Below are positions 18,825 through 27,756 of a stretch of 64,000 nt of DNA, piece by piece. The stretch lies in contig NZ_VIRF01000041.1 of the NCBI RefSeq assembly GCF_008107685.1, positions 62,001-126,000 on the forward strand, given 5' to 3'. The notes below the pieces were generated by a model. That model was not told the origin of the DNA. It searched no databases and saw nothing but the letters and a program-made list of their open reading frames with translations. Every line of letters begins with the position of its first letter. Position 1 is the first letter of the stretch. A program made the position numbers and the translations under genes. Origin of the DNA: Novosphingobium sp. BW1 (lineage in GTDB: Bacteria; Pseudomonadota; Alphaproteobacteria; Sphingomonadales; Sphingomonadaceae).

Positions 18825-19012
18825 AACCGATCAAAGCACTGGCGGAGAAGTTCATCCTGAACTTCCTCGCCGTGTTTGTCGGCATCCAGCTTGCCAAGCA
18901 CTGGCTGGACCTTGGACGCTGGGATTTTACCCACTTCACCTTGATGACGTGCCTCATGGCTGCGATCGCCGTCACGATCGTCGACGTCTGGCGCTACTGG
19001 AAAAGCATATGA
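18821..19012 (+). CDS. Small two-helix membrane protein between trpB and trpA
   Basis: 63 residues beginning with GTG (GTGAAACCG) that overlaps the trpB TGA by four bases. Its own TGA overlaps the trpA ATG (ATATGA). It has two hydrophobic stretches: about residues 12-28 ([16 protein letters not shown]) and 37-56 ([19 protein letters not shown]), with a basic N-terminus. The tight overlaps on both sides argue that it is truly translated. I do not recognise the family; a role in anchoring tryptophan synthase is only speculation. Confidence 0.72.
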   Translation: MKPIKALAEKFILNFLAVFVGIQLAKHWLDLGRWDFTHFTLMTCLMAAIAVTIVDVWRYWKSI

Positions 19013-19788
19013 CCACCCGCTTCGACAACGCCTTCGCCAAGGGCCCGGCCCTCGTCACCTTCATCACCGGGGGCGACGGTGACACCGCCGCCAACCTCGA
19101 CGCGCTCGTGGCCGGTGGCGCAGATGTGATCGAGCTGGGCATGCCCTTCACCGATCCTATGGCCGATGGCGATGCCATCCAGCAGGCCAATATCCGCGCG
19201 CTAGGCAAGGGCACGCGGACCAAGGACATCTTCGACCTGGCAACCGGCTTCCGCCAGCGCCACCCGGATGTGCCGCTGGTCCTGATGGGCTATGCCAACA
19301 CGATGATCGCGCGCGGCGCCAACTGGTTTGCCGCCGAATGCGCCAAGGCGGGCGTTGACGGCGTGATCTGCGTCGACATTCCGCCCGAAGAGGACGCCGA
19401 ACTCGGCCCGGCGCTGCGCGGTGCGGGGATCTCGCTGATCCGCTTGGCGACCCCCACGACCGACGCTTCGCGGCTTCCCGCCGTCCTGGAAGGCTCTTCG
19501 GGGTTCCTCTACTACGTCTCGGTCGCCGGGATCACCGGCACGCAAACCGCAGCCCAGACCTCGATCGAGGACGCCGTGGCCAGGCTCAAGGCCGCCAGCG
19601 ACATTCCCGTCGCGGTCGGCTTCGGCGTGCGGACGCCCGAACAGGCAAGCGCCATCGCCAAGGTCGCGGACGGCGTCGTCGTGGGCTCGGCCTTCGTCGA
19701 TCTCGTCAAGGAGCATGGCGACAAGGCCGCCGGGCCCTTGCGCGAACTCACACAGGCGCTGGCCGAGGCCGTCCACTCCGCGCGCTGA
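19009..19788 (+). CDS. trpA: Tryptophan synthase alpha chain
   Basis: 259 residues, TIM barrel that cleaves indole-3-glycerol phosphate. Catalytic E42 lies in VIELGMPFTDP and D53 in MADGDAIQ, matching E49 and D60 of the enterobacterial enzyme. The phosphate-binding end is VGFGVRTPEQ and GVVVGSAFVD. The start ATG overlaps the upstream small gene. folC follows after 26 bases; accD, which commonly lies between trpA and folC, is absent here. Confidence 0.96.
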   Translation: MTTRFDNAFAKGPALVTFITGGDGDTAANLDALVAGGADVIELGMPFTDPMADGDAIQQANIRALGKGTRTKDIFDLATGFRQRHPDVPLVLMGYANTMIARGANWFAAECAKAGVDGVICVDIPPEEDAELGPALRGAGISLIRLATPTTDASRLPAVLEGSSGFLYYVSVAGITGTQTAAQTSIEDAVARLKAASDIPVAVGFGVRTPEQASAIAKVADGVVVGSAFVDLVKEHGDKAAGPLRELTQALAEAVHSAR

Positions 19789-19814
19789 GCACCCTGAAGG
19801 TACTCCGAACAGCC

Positions 19815-21152
19815 ATGTCCCGCCCCAACGACTTCGCGGTTTCGGAAGCCCCGGCCGTCCAGACCCAGCTTGATCGTCTTGCCGCGCTGTCGGTCCCGCA
19901 GGGCCGCATCGGGCTCGACGTCATCAAGGAGCTGTGCGCGCACCTCGGGCATCCCGAGCGCGCGCTGCCGCCCGTCTTCCATGTGGCGGGCACCAACGGC
20001 AAGGGATCGACCTGCGCGTTCCTGCGCGCCGCGCTGGAAGCGGCCGGCAAGACCGTCCACGTTTTCACCAGTCCGCACCTGGTGCGCTTCAACGAGCGCA
20101 TCCGCGTTGCTGGCACACTGATTTCGGACGAGCTGCTGGCCGAACTGCTCGCCGAAGTGTTCGATGTGGCCGAGACCCACGGCGTCGGCGCCAGCTTCTT
20201 CGAGATATCGACAGCGGCGGCCTTCCTGGCGTTCTCGCGCATCCCCGCCGACGCCTGCATCTTCGAGGTGGGCCTAGGCGGACGGCTCGATGCCACCAAT
20301 GTCATACCCAATCCCCTCGTCTGCGGCATCGCGGCGCTGGGCATCGACCACGAGCAGTTCCTGCTTTCGCCGAGCGAAGGCACCCCGGACGATCCGTTCG
20401 CGCGCATCGCCTTCGAGAAGGCGGGCATCGCCAAGGCGGGCGCCGCGCTCGTCACTCTGAGTTACGGCCCGGGCATGAACGAGACGGTGGAGGCCCAGGC
20501 CGAGCGGGCGGGCACCTACATCGTGCGCGCAGGCTCGGACTGGTCGACCGCGCCCGAACCGGACGGCTTTTCCTACCAGGATCACAAGGGCCTGCTGCAC
20601 CTGCCGCGCCCGCGCCTTTCCGGCCCGCACCAGACGATAAATGCAGGCCTTGCCGTCGCCATGCTGCGCCATCAGGACGCGATTGCCATCCCCGACGCCG
20701 CGCTGGCTGCGGCAATGGACTGGGCGCGTTGGCCCGCTCGCCTGCAACGACTCGAGGCAGGCCCCCTGACCGCGCTGCTGCCCGAGGGCACACCGTGCTG
20801 GCTCGATGGCGGACACAATCCCGATGCGGGCAACGCGCTTGCCCAGCATTTCCGCGAACCGCGCCCTTACGTGCACCTCGTCATCGGCATGTTGGCGAAC
20901 AAGGATCCGCACGCGCTGATCCGTCCGCTCGCCGCCCAACTTGCCAGTGTAACCGTGGTACCGGTTCCCGGCCACGAGTGGCACGGAGCGGACGATTTCG
21001 ACTACGCCCTCGCCCCCGAAGCGACAAGCGCTGCGGGTGTACGCGCGGCCCTTGGAGGGCTCGACGTGAAGGAAGGCGAAGTCGTCCTTATCGGCGGCTC
21101 TTTGTACCTTGCAGGCACCGTTCTGGCGGCGAACCATCAGCTTCCTGACTGA
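19815..21152 (+). CDS. folC: Bifunctional folylpolyglutamate synthase/dihydrofolate synthase
   Basis: 445 residues, a Mur-ligase-type ATP-dependent enzyme that adds glutamate to dihydropteroate and to folates. The P-loop is HVAGTNGKGST (about residues 55-65), followed by FTSPHLVRFNERI. The substrate/ATP region is CIFEVGLGGRLDATNV, and the C-terminal domain carries WLDGGHNPDAG. It is co-directional with trpA and converges on the AmpG-like gene with a 22-base gap. Confidence 0.95.
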   Translation: MSRPNDFAVSEAPAVQTQLDRLAALSVPQGRIGLDVIKELCAHLGHPERALPPVFHVAGTNGKGSTCAFLRAALEAAGKTVHVFTSPHLVRFNERIRVAGTLISDELLAELLAEVFDVAETHGVGASFFEISTAAAFLAFSRIPADACIFEVGLGGRLDATNVIPNPLVCGIAALGIDHEQFLLSPSEGTPDDPFARIAFEKAGIAKAGAALVTLSYGPGMNETVEAQAERAGTYIVRAGSDWSTAPEPDGFSYQDHKGLLHLPRPRLSGPHQTINAGLAVAMLRHQDAIAIPDAALAAAMDWARWPARLQRLEAGPLTALLPEGTPCWLDGGHNPDAGNALAQHFREPRPYVHLVIGMLANKDPHALIRPLAAQLASVTVVPVPGHEWHGADDFDYALAPEATSAAGVRAALGGLDVKEGEVVLIGGSLYLAGTVLAANHQLPD

Positions 21153-21174
21153 GCGCCCGGGAGACGCCGCAGGC

Positions 21175-22503
21175 TCAGTCGCGCGCGTCGCCCTCGCCCA
21201 CTTCGCCAGCCGTTCCCATCGCATCGTCGACAAGGCCGGTGGTCATCATCACCGCGAAGATCGCGATGCCCGGCAGGGCTGCGACGGTGGTCGCCAGGTA
21301 GAAGTTCACATAGCCCACCGCCTCGATCAGCGCGCCCGCCGTCGTGCCGGTAAGGAAACGCCCGACAACGCTCGCACTGGCCGAAATCAGCGCGTACTGT
21401 GCCGCCGTGAAGCGCAGGTCGCACAGCGCCGAGAAGTAAGCCACCACCACCACGCCGCCATACCCGCTCGCAAAGTTCTCAAATCCGATGGCCAGCGCCA
21501 TGCCCAGGTTCGAGTGGCCAGCGGCGGCCAGCATCGCGAAGCTAAGGTTGGAAACCGCCATCAGCACTAGCGCAATCAGCACCGAGCGTTTGAGGCCCAT
21601 GCGCGCGTAGATCACGCCACCGACGAACACGCCGATGATGAGTGCCCAGAACCCGATACCCACGTCGTAGAGCGCGATCTCGTCATTGGAGAAGCCAAGA
21701 TCGTCAAACAGCAGGCGGAAGGTCAGGTTCGCCAGCGTATCGCCGATCTTGTGGACGAGGATGAAGGCCAGGACGAGAAACGCACCCTTGCGCTGGAAGA
21801 ACTCGGCAAAGGGCCCTGCGATCGAGGCCCAGATCTCGGCCATGCCCTTCTTGTCGCGCACGACCTTGTGACGCTCGGGCTCCCCCACGATCAATGCGGT
21901 CAGCATCGCAGGCAGTGCAAATACGGCGCAGACCGCATAGGCCAGGTGCCAGTCCAAGCGCGCCGCGACAACCAGCGCGAGCGAGGCCGCGAGACCTGAT
22001 CCGATACGCCAGCCATACTGGCTCATCCCCGAGCCGGTACCCAACTGGTAAGGCTTCAAGGTCTCGATACGGTAGGCATCGATCACGATGTCGAAGGTTG
22101 CACCCGCAAGCCCCATGAGGACGGCGGCCAGCGCGGTCGCGGCAATGTCCGCCTTCGGATCGACCAGCGCGAGGTTGAGGTTGGCGGCCATGACAAGCAG
22201 CCCTACCACCAGCATCCAGGAGACACGCTGGCCCAGACGTCCGATCACGGGCAGCGAAACTCCGTCGATCACCCAGGCCCAGAGCGGCTTCAGGTTGTAG
22301 ACGAAGAAGGCGAGCGCGAAGGTCGTGATCGTCGATTTCTCGATCCCGTCCTGCGCGAGGCGCGTGGTCAGCGTGGCCGCCAGGAGCGCGAAGGGATAGC
22401 CCGAGGACACCCCCAGCATGAAGGCCGCGACGGACTCCTTCTCCATGTAGGGCCGGACCGAATTCCATAGGCCGCGTCGTTGGTTAGTCGTCTGCGCGGT
22501 CAC
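21175..22503 (-). CDS. AmpG-like MFS permease
   Basis: 442 residues with about 12 membrane helices. AmpG-family features are the N-terminal FMLGVSSGYPFALLAATLTTRLAQDGI, KPLWAWVIDG, and GLAGATFDIVIDAYRIETL. AmpG imports muropeptides (GlcNAc-anhydroMurNAc-peptides) for cell-wall recycling and beta-lactamase induction; assignment to that substrate rests on family resemblance. The start is GTG (22503) with AAGGA 6 bases upstream. No ampD, ampR or bla gene lies nearby. Confidence 0.85.
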   Translation of the reverse strand: MTAQTTNQRRGLWNSVRPYMEKESVAAFMLGVSSGYPFALLAATLTTRLAQDGIEKSTITTFALAFFVYNLKPLWAWVIDGVSLPVIGRLGQRVSWMLVVGLLVMAANLNLALVDPKADIAATALAAVLMGLAGATFDIVIDAYRIETLKPYQLGTGSGMSQYGWRIGSGLAASLALVVAARLDWHLAYAVCAVFALPAMLTALIVGEPERHKVVRDKKGMAEIWASIAGPFAEFFQRKGAFLVLAFILVHKIGDTLANLTFRLLFDDLGFSNDEIALYDVGIGFWALIIGVFVGGVIYARMGLKRSVLIALVLMAVSNLSFAMLAAAGHSNLGMALAIGFENFASGYGGVVVVAYFSALCDLRFTAAQYALISASASVVGRFLTGTTAGALIEAVGYVNFYLATTVAALPGIAIFAVMMTTGLVDDAMGTAGEVGEGDARD

Positions 22504-22568
22504 ATTCGATCCTTTTCGTCATGATCATGCGCGCAACTTAACGACGCGCCGCGTGAAGGGAAGGCTGG

Positions 22569-23588
22569 ATGAAGCGGCGATCAACAGGTAAGGGGCGGCG
22601 GATGTCCAAACCACCTCGCAAATCCGGCGGTTCCTCGTACGGTTCCGATTCGCGCGGATCCGATTCGCGCCGCTTCGAAGGCCGCGGTCCTTCGCGCGGC
22701 CCCCGCTCGGGCGGACGTTCGTCCGATGAGCCCCGCCGCGACGGCCCCTTCAACGAACGGCGCGGCGGTGCCGGGTCGCGCCCGCGCAGCTTCGGCAAGC
22801 CCAAGCCTGCAGGACCCACGCCCAAGGACCCGAGCCTGCCCGCGCGTGAAGGCGATCGCATCGCCAAGCTGCTGGCCCGCGCAGGGGTCGCAAGCCGCCG
22901 CGAGGCCGAACGCATGATCGCCGAAGGCCGCGTCAAACTGAACGAAGAGACGATCGAGACACCCTCGACCGTACTGACCTCGCTCGCAGGCGTCACCGTC
23001 GATGGCAACCCGGTCAAGGAAGCCGACGCCACGCGCCTGTTCGCCTTTCACAAGCCGGCGGGCCTCATCACCGCCGAGCGCGACCCGGCCGGTCGCCCGA
23101 CGATCTACACTGCGCTGCGCAACGCCCTGCCCAAGGATGCGGGCCGCGTGATGCCGGTGGGCCGCCTCGACTTCAACACCGAGGGCTTGCTGCTCCTCAC
23201 CAACGATGGCGAATTCAAGCGCGCGCTGGAACTGCCCTCCACAGGCGTTCCGCGCACTTATCGCGCCCGTGCCTTCGGGGACATAACCCAAGAGCAGCTC
23301 GAGAGCCTGATCGAGGGCGTCGAAATCGACGGCGTGCGCTACGGCAAGATCGACGCCAACATGGAGCGCGGCGCCGGACGAAACCGCTGGATCGAAATGA
23401 CCCTAACCGAGGGCAAGAACCGCGAAGTGCGCCGCGTGCTCGAACACTTCGGCCTCAAGGTCAGCCGCCTGATCCGCATCGGCTATGGCCCCTTCGCGCT
23501 TGACGAGCTGCCCAAGGGCGCTGCCGTCGAGATCGACGCGAAGGTGCTCGACCGCTTCCGCCGTGATATCGACCGCGCGAAGGGCTGA
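22569..23588 (+). CDS. rRNA pseudouridine synthase of the RsuA/RluB family
   Basis: 339 residues. The N-terminus of about 85 residues is Arg/Ser/Gly/Pro-rich and probably disordered, with repeats such as GSDSRGSDSRR. An S4 RNA-binding domain follows (about 96-140, RIAKLLARAGVASRREAERMI), then the catalytic domain with Asp at about residue 201 in GRLDFNTEGLLLLTNDGE. The family isomerises uridine in 23S or 16S rRNA; RluB-type (23S) is most likely but cannot be fixed here. rsmD follows 13 bases later, giving a rRNA-modification pair. Confidence 0.92.
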   Translation: MKRRSTGKGRRMSKPPRKSGGSSYGSDSRGSDSRRFEGRGPSRGPRSGGRSSDEPRRDGPFNERRGGAGSRPRSFGKPKPAGPTPKDPSLPAREGDRIAKLLARAGVASRREAERMIAEGRVKLNEETIETPSTVLTSLAGVTVDGNPVKEADATRLFAFHKPAGLITAERDPAGRPTIYTALRNALPKDAGRVMPVGRLDFNTEGLLLLTNDGEFKRALELPSTGVPRTYRARAFGDITQEQLESLIEGVEIDGVRYGKIDANMERGAGRNRWIEMTLTEGKNREVRRVLEHFGLKVSRLIRIGYGPFALDELPKGAAVEIDAKVLDRFRRDIDRAKG

Positions 23589-23601
23589 GGGAGACCACGA
23601 C

Positions 23602-24171
23602 ATGAAGGCACCGGCCACCCGGAATGGCCTGCGCATCGTCGCGGGCGAATGGCGCGGGCGCAAGCTTGCCACTCCCGAGGGCGACACCACCCGCCCCACG
23701 GCCGACCGCACGCGCGAGACTCTGTTCTCGATGCTGGCGAGCCGTCTCGGCACCTTCGAGGGCCTCAAGGTGGCGGACCTCTTCGCAGGTTCCGGCGCCC
23801 TCGGCCTTGAGGCGCTCTCGCGCGGGGCCGCCCACTGCCTCTTCGTCGATCAGGATGCCGCTGCGATCCGCGCGATCCGCCGCAACATCGCCAACCTCAA
23901 GGCCCAGGACCGCAGCGACGTGCGCCCGATCTCCGCGCTCTCGCTCGGAACGGCGAAGGAGGCACTCGATCTCGTCCTGCTCGACCCGCCCTACGACACC
24001 GGCGCAGGCGCGGTCGCGGCCGACAAGCTGGCACGGCTGGGCTGGATCAATGAAGCGACCTGGGTTTCGATCGAGACCGCCCGGGGCGAAAGCGTCTCGG
24101 TGCGTGGTTTTGAGGTCGAGGCTACGCGCGATGTCGGCAAGGCCCGCCTCCACATCTTGCGCAAGGCCTGA
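23602..24171 (+). CDS. rsmD: 16S rRNA (guanine966-N2)-methyltransferase RsmD
   Basis: 189 residues, Rossmann-fold SAM methyltransferase. The opening GLRIVAGEWRGRKLATPEGDTTRPT matches the RsmD start, VADLFAGSGALGLEALSRGA is the SAM-binding motif I, and the catalytic D/NPPY motif is DPPY at 128-131. The ATG at 23602 follows a GGGAG site; a longer in-frame reading from 23485 only overlaps the upstream gene and was rejected. It converges on the next gene across a hairpin terminator. Confidence 0.94.
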   Translation: MKAPATRNGLRIVAGEWRGRKLATPEGDTTRPTADRTRETLFSMLASRLGTFEGLKVADLFAGSGALGLEALSRGAAHCLFVDQDAAAIRAIRRNIANLKAQDRSDVRPISALSLGTAKEALDLVLLDPPYDTGAGAVAADKLARLGWINEATWVSIETARGESVSVRGFEVEATRDVGKARLHILRKA

Positions 24172-24202
24172 GGAACAGGATGCAAATCATCTACCCAAAA
24201 CG

Positions 24203-24235
24203 AAAAAGGGCGCCGGAGACACCGGTGCCCTTTTT
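24203..24235. terminator. Bidirectional terminator
   Basis: The inverted repeat AAAAAGGGCGCCGG (24203-24216) pairs with CCGGTGCCCTTTTT (24222-24235) with one G-U pair and a 5-base loop. A-runs and T-runs lie on both sides between rsmD (+) and the small secreted protein gene (-). Confidence 0.92.
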
Positions 24236-24256
24236 GCTGGAGCTACCCTGCTCGAA

Positions 24257-24526
24257 TCAGGAAGTGGGCGTCTCCAGCCCCATGTCCTCGGGATAGTGGT
24301 CGAGCGGGCGGTTGCCGAAGTCGAGGCCGGCCTCGCGCGGATTGATGCATCCGTCGGTGGCCTCGCCCCGGCACACGTCGTAGACCTTGCCCTCGACCCG
24401 CACCTTCGCCGCCACACCGCGTGCGTCCTTCTCGACAACCTCAGGGGATGCAGACGCGCTCTGCGCCTGGGCGCAAAGGGGCAGTACGGAGGTCGCAGCG
24501 GCAAGAACAATAAGATTTATCTTCAT
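24257..24526 (-). CDS. Small secreted protein of unknown function
   Basis: 89 residues with a signal peptide (MKINLIVLAAATSVLPLCAQA, cleaved before QS). The mature part has two Cys in KVYDVCRGEATDGCINPREA, likely a disulphide, and a C-terminal DHYPEDMGL stretch. I do not recognise a family. A plausible ribosome site (GGAG, within GGGAGTAA) lies a few bases upstream of the ATG at 24526. Confidence 0.65.
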   Translation of the reverse strand: MKINLIVLAAATSVLPLCAQAQSASASPEVVEKDARGVAAKVRVEGKVYDVCRGEATDGCINPREAGLDFGNRPLDHYPEDMGLETPTS

Positions 24527-24707
24527 AAGTTTACTCCCATTCCTTAAAGCCCTTTATGCGCAACCTGCAGTCATCCTCCGGCGCTGACGAGGCACGGCAC
24601 CTTGCGGGGCCGATCACGCCATTTCGACGCATCAGGCGGGGGAATTGTTCCATGGCGGCGACGAAGCGACCTTGCACCGGGTTAATCCGTTCCCTAGTTG
24701 TTCACGG

Positions 24708-27029
24708 GTGACCGAAAGCCATTCCCCCCTGCCCGCCGCGCCCGCGCATCCTGCTGGCGCCGACGCATCCAATCCCCTCATCGCCGGGCTGAACGAACCC
24801 CAGCGCGAAGCCGTCCTGACGACCGAGGGCCCGGTGCTGATGCTGGCAGGTGCGGGCACGGGCAAGACCTCTGCCCTCACCCGCCGTTTGGCCTCCCTCG
24901 TCCAGAACCGCCTCGCCTGGCCGAGCGAGATCCTGTGCGTCACCTTCACCAACAAGGCCGCGCGCGAAATGCGTGAACGCGTCGGCCAGCTCGTTGGCCC
25001 GGCGGTCGAAGGCATGCCCTGGCTCGGCACCTTCCACGCCATCGCGGCCAAGATGCTGCGCCGCCATGCCGAACTGGTGGGCCTGGAATCGAACTACACG
25101 ATCATCGACACCGACGACCAGCTGCGCCTCCTCAAGCAGCTGATCCAGGCCGAAGGTATCGACGAGAAGCGCTGGCCCGCCAAGCAACTGGCCGGATGCA
25201 TCGACCGCTGGAAGAACCGTGGCCTCAACCCGCGCGACCTCGACGCACGCGAGAACGAGGCCTACGCCGAGGGCAAGGGCCAGCATTTCTACCAGATGTA
25301 CCAGGACCGCCTGAAGGCGGTGAATGCCTGCGACTTCGGCGACCTCCTGCTCCACATGCTCAACATTCTGCGCGAGCACCGCGACGTGCTCGAACAGTAC
25401 CAGCAGCGCTTCAAGTACGTCATGGTGGACGAGTACCAGGACACCAACCAGGTCCAGTATCTGTGGCTGCGCCTGATCGCCCAGCATCGCCGCAACATCT
25501 GCGTAGTGGGCGATGACGACCAGTCGATCTACTCCTGGCGCGGCGCCGAAGTCGCCAATATCCTGCGCTTTGAAAAGGACTTTCCGGGCGCCAAGGTCAT
25601 CCGCCTCGAACAGAATTACCGCTCCACACCGCAAATCCTTGCCGCGGCTTCAAGCCTCATCGACGAGAACACCCAACGGCTCGGCAAGACGCTCTGGACC
25701 GAGCGCCACGGCGGCGACAAGCTCCACGTCGTCGGCGTCTGGGACGCGCCAGAGGAAGCACGCCGGGTGGGCGACGAGATCGAGCGCCTCGAACGCGAAG
25801 GCGCCCCGCTCGATCAGATCGCGATCCTCGTCCGCGCGCAGTACCAAACCCGCGAATTCGAAGACCGCTTCATTTCGATCGGGATGAAATATCGCATCGT
25901 TGGGGGCTTCCGCTTCTACGAACGCGCGGAGATCCGCGATGCACTTGCGTACCTGCGCGTCATTGCCCAGCCAGCTGACGACCTCGCCTTCGAGCGTATC
26001 TACAATACACCCAAGCGGGGTCTCGGGGCCAAGGCACTGGAAAAGCTGCACCTGCTGGCCCGTCGCCGCGGCATCCCGCTCGCCAAGGCTGCACTTGAAA
26101 TCTGTGACACCGACGAATTGCCCGCCCGCGCGCGCAACACGTTGCTCTCGCTGATGCGCGATTTCGCGCGCTGGCGTGACATGGCGAAGGAGGAAGGGCC
26201 CGCCGACCTCATCCGCACCGCACTCGACGAAAGCGGCTACACCGACGCGCTTCAGGCGGAGCGCACGCCCGAGGCCAGCGGACGTCTTGAAAACCTCGTC
26301 GAACTCGCCCGCGCCATGGAAGAATACGACAGCCTTGGCGATTTCCTCGAACACGTCAGCCTCGTCATGGACAACGACGCGCGCGACGACGAGGAGAAGG
26401 TCACCATCATGACCATGCACGCGGCCAAAGGCCTGGAATTCGACAACGTGTTCCTACCTGGCTGGGAAGACGGCGTGTTCCCCTCGCAGCGCGCGCTCGA
26501 CGAAGGCGGGCTCGCCAGTCTTGAAGAAGAGCGCCGCCTTGCCTACGTCGCGATCACACGTGCACGTCGCAAGTGCACCATCCTCCACGCCGCGAACCGC
26601 CGTATCTATGGCCAGTGGACCAGCTCGATCCCGTCGCGCTTCATTGCCGAACTGCCCGAGGACCAGGTAGAGAGCGAAACCACCCTTTCAGGCGGCGCCT
26701 CGCTCTGGCGCGCGCAATGGTCCGAGCACGCCGATCCCTTTGCCGATGTCGCCCGCACACAGCCCGGCCGGACCGTAACACGCGGACCGGGCTGGCAAAG
26801 GGCCGCCCAGCGCGAATTCGAGACAAGCCCCCAGCGCGTGAAGGAAACCACGCGCAGCGCGGCCAGTTTCGCCTCCAAGCCGCGCACCGACATCGCGGTG
26901 GGCGGCCGCGTCTTCCATGAGAAGTTCGGTTACGGCACCGTCGCGTCGCAGGAAGGCAACAAGCTGGAGATCGAGTTCGAAAAATCGGGCAACAAGCGGG
27001 TCCTCGACAGTTTCGTAAAACCCGCGTGA
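24708..27029 (+). CDS. uvrD: UvrD/PcrA-type SF1 DNA helicase
   Basis: About 773 residues from a GTG start. Superfamily 1A motifs in order: Walker A AGAGTGKT (47-54), CVTFTNKAAREM (Ia), VDEYQDTNQVQY (II), GDDDQSIYSWRGA (III), RLEQNYRS (IV), TMHAAKGLEFDNVF (V) and EERRLAYVAITRARRK (VI). The extreme C-terminus is a Tudor-like domain (VGGRVFHEKFGYGTVASQEG) that binds RNA polymerase or UvrB in PcrA/UvrD. It unwinds DNA 3' to 5' in excision and mismatch repair. The start is uncertain: GTG 24708 begins a homologue-like N-terminus, while TTG 24645 is possible. Confidence 0.92.
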   Translation: MTESHSPLPAAPAHPAGADASNPLIAGLNEPQREAVLTTEGPVLMLAGAGTGKTSALTRRLASLVQNRLAWPSEILCVTFTNKAAREMRERVGQLVGPAVEGMPWLGTFHAIAAKMLRRHAELVGLESNYTIIDTDDQLRLLKQLIQAEGIDEKRWPAKQLAGCIDRWKNRGLNPRDLDARENEAYAEGKGQHFYQMYQDRLKAVNACDFGDLLLHMLNILREHRDVLEQYQQRFKYVMVDEYQDTNQVQYLWLRLIAQHRRNICVVGDDDQSIYSWRGAEVANILRFEKDFPGAKVIRLEQNYRSTPQILAAASSLIDENTQRLGKTLWTERHGGDKLHVVGVWDAPEEARRVGDEIERLEREGAPLDQIAILVRAQYQTREFEDRFISIGMKYRIVGGFRFYERAEIRDALAYLRVIAQPADDLAFERIYNTPKRGLGAKALEKLHLLARRRGIPLAKAALEICDTDELPARARNTLLSLMRDFARWRDMAKEEGPADLIRTALDESGYTDALQAERTPEASGRLENLVELARAMEEYDSLGDFLEHVSLVMDNDARDDEEKVTIMTMHAAKGLEFDNVFLPGWEDGVFPSQRALDEGGLASLEEERRLAYVAITRARRKCTILHAANRRIYGQWTSSIPSRFIAELPEDQVESETTLSGGASLWRAQWSEHADPFADVARTQPGRTVTRGPGWQRAAQREFETSPQRVKETTRSAASFASKPRTDIAVGGRVFHEKFGYGTVASQEGNKLEIEFEKSGNKRVLDSFVKPA

Positions 27030-27037
27030 AAGGCATT

Positions 27038-27082
27038 GAAAAGGGCGGGAAGGGGTATCGGGCATCCCTTGCGGCCCTTTTC
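27038..27082 (+). terminator. Weak terminator after uvrD
   Basis: GAAAAGGGC (27038-27046) pairs with GCCCTTTTC (27074-27082) around a GC-rich inner stem. The T-stretch is only four bases inside the arm. Position just past the uvrD stop supports it. Confidence 0.5.
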
Positions 27083-27093
27083 GCACCCCGTTG

Positions 27094-27756
27094 CTACATA
27101 TCCGCAGCGTCGATCTCATCATGCCAGGGGTCCTTGCGGAAGCGCACCTTGCCGTCGGTCGCGAAGTCCATGATCTGCCCATCTGCCTCGGCGTAAGGCT
27201 ACCAGACCTTAAGCCCCCAGCCGGTGTTCGGCGCGCCGTTCTTGGCAAAGTTGACGAGATAGCTGCTCATCGCATCGCCCATGGCGTTGTGCCGCACGCC
27301 TGTCTCCTCGCCATGTTCGGCGCTCTGCGAATCGAAGAAGATGGGAATGTCGGTCGCGTGCTGGGCTCCGGGCCGGGCACCAACTCCGCGACGTAGGAAA
27401 AGAGCGGTACTCGTAGACGGGTACACCCTGTCCGCCGAGGTGGCCCCGATCATCATTGCAACCTTGGCGAATTCGCCTTTCTCGAAATTCTCGCAATGCG
27501 GCGCTCCAGTCCTCCCGTCGATCATTGGCAGGGTGTAGGTGAAAGGCCCGCCCTGCGGTGCAAAGAGCGCCATGAGTTTGCGGCCATCGACCAGCTCTTC
27601 GCCCGAGAGTGCACGCTTTTTGTCGAGAGCCACAGGTCCGGTATCGGTGAAGCCCTAGCCCTTGCCGCCCGCCATGTCCTCGGCATTGGCGAACAGGCTC
27701 CCCGCGACCGGAAGCGTCAGCAGGTTGTCGACCGAGTTTCCGCCTGTGCTCTCGCC
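27094..27756 (-). pseudogene. Remnant of a type B carboxylesterase
   Basis: Reading the minus strand from 27756, the frame begins abruptly at the nucleophile elbow GESTGGNSVDNLL. It runs through LPVAGSLFANAEDMAGG, then PMIDGRTGAP, FEKGEFAKVAMMIGATSAD, RPGAQHATDIPIFFDS and FAKNGAPN to GQIMDFATDGKVRFRKDPW and a stop at 27094. Two in-frame TAG codons interrupt it (27657-27655 and 27201-27199), and the segment between GATSAD and the RPGAQH block is far shorter than in intact esterases. The N-terminal half (oxyanion loop and upstream) is missing. It is clearly dead and 5'-truncated. Confidence 0.85.
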
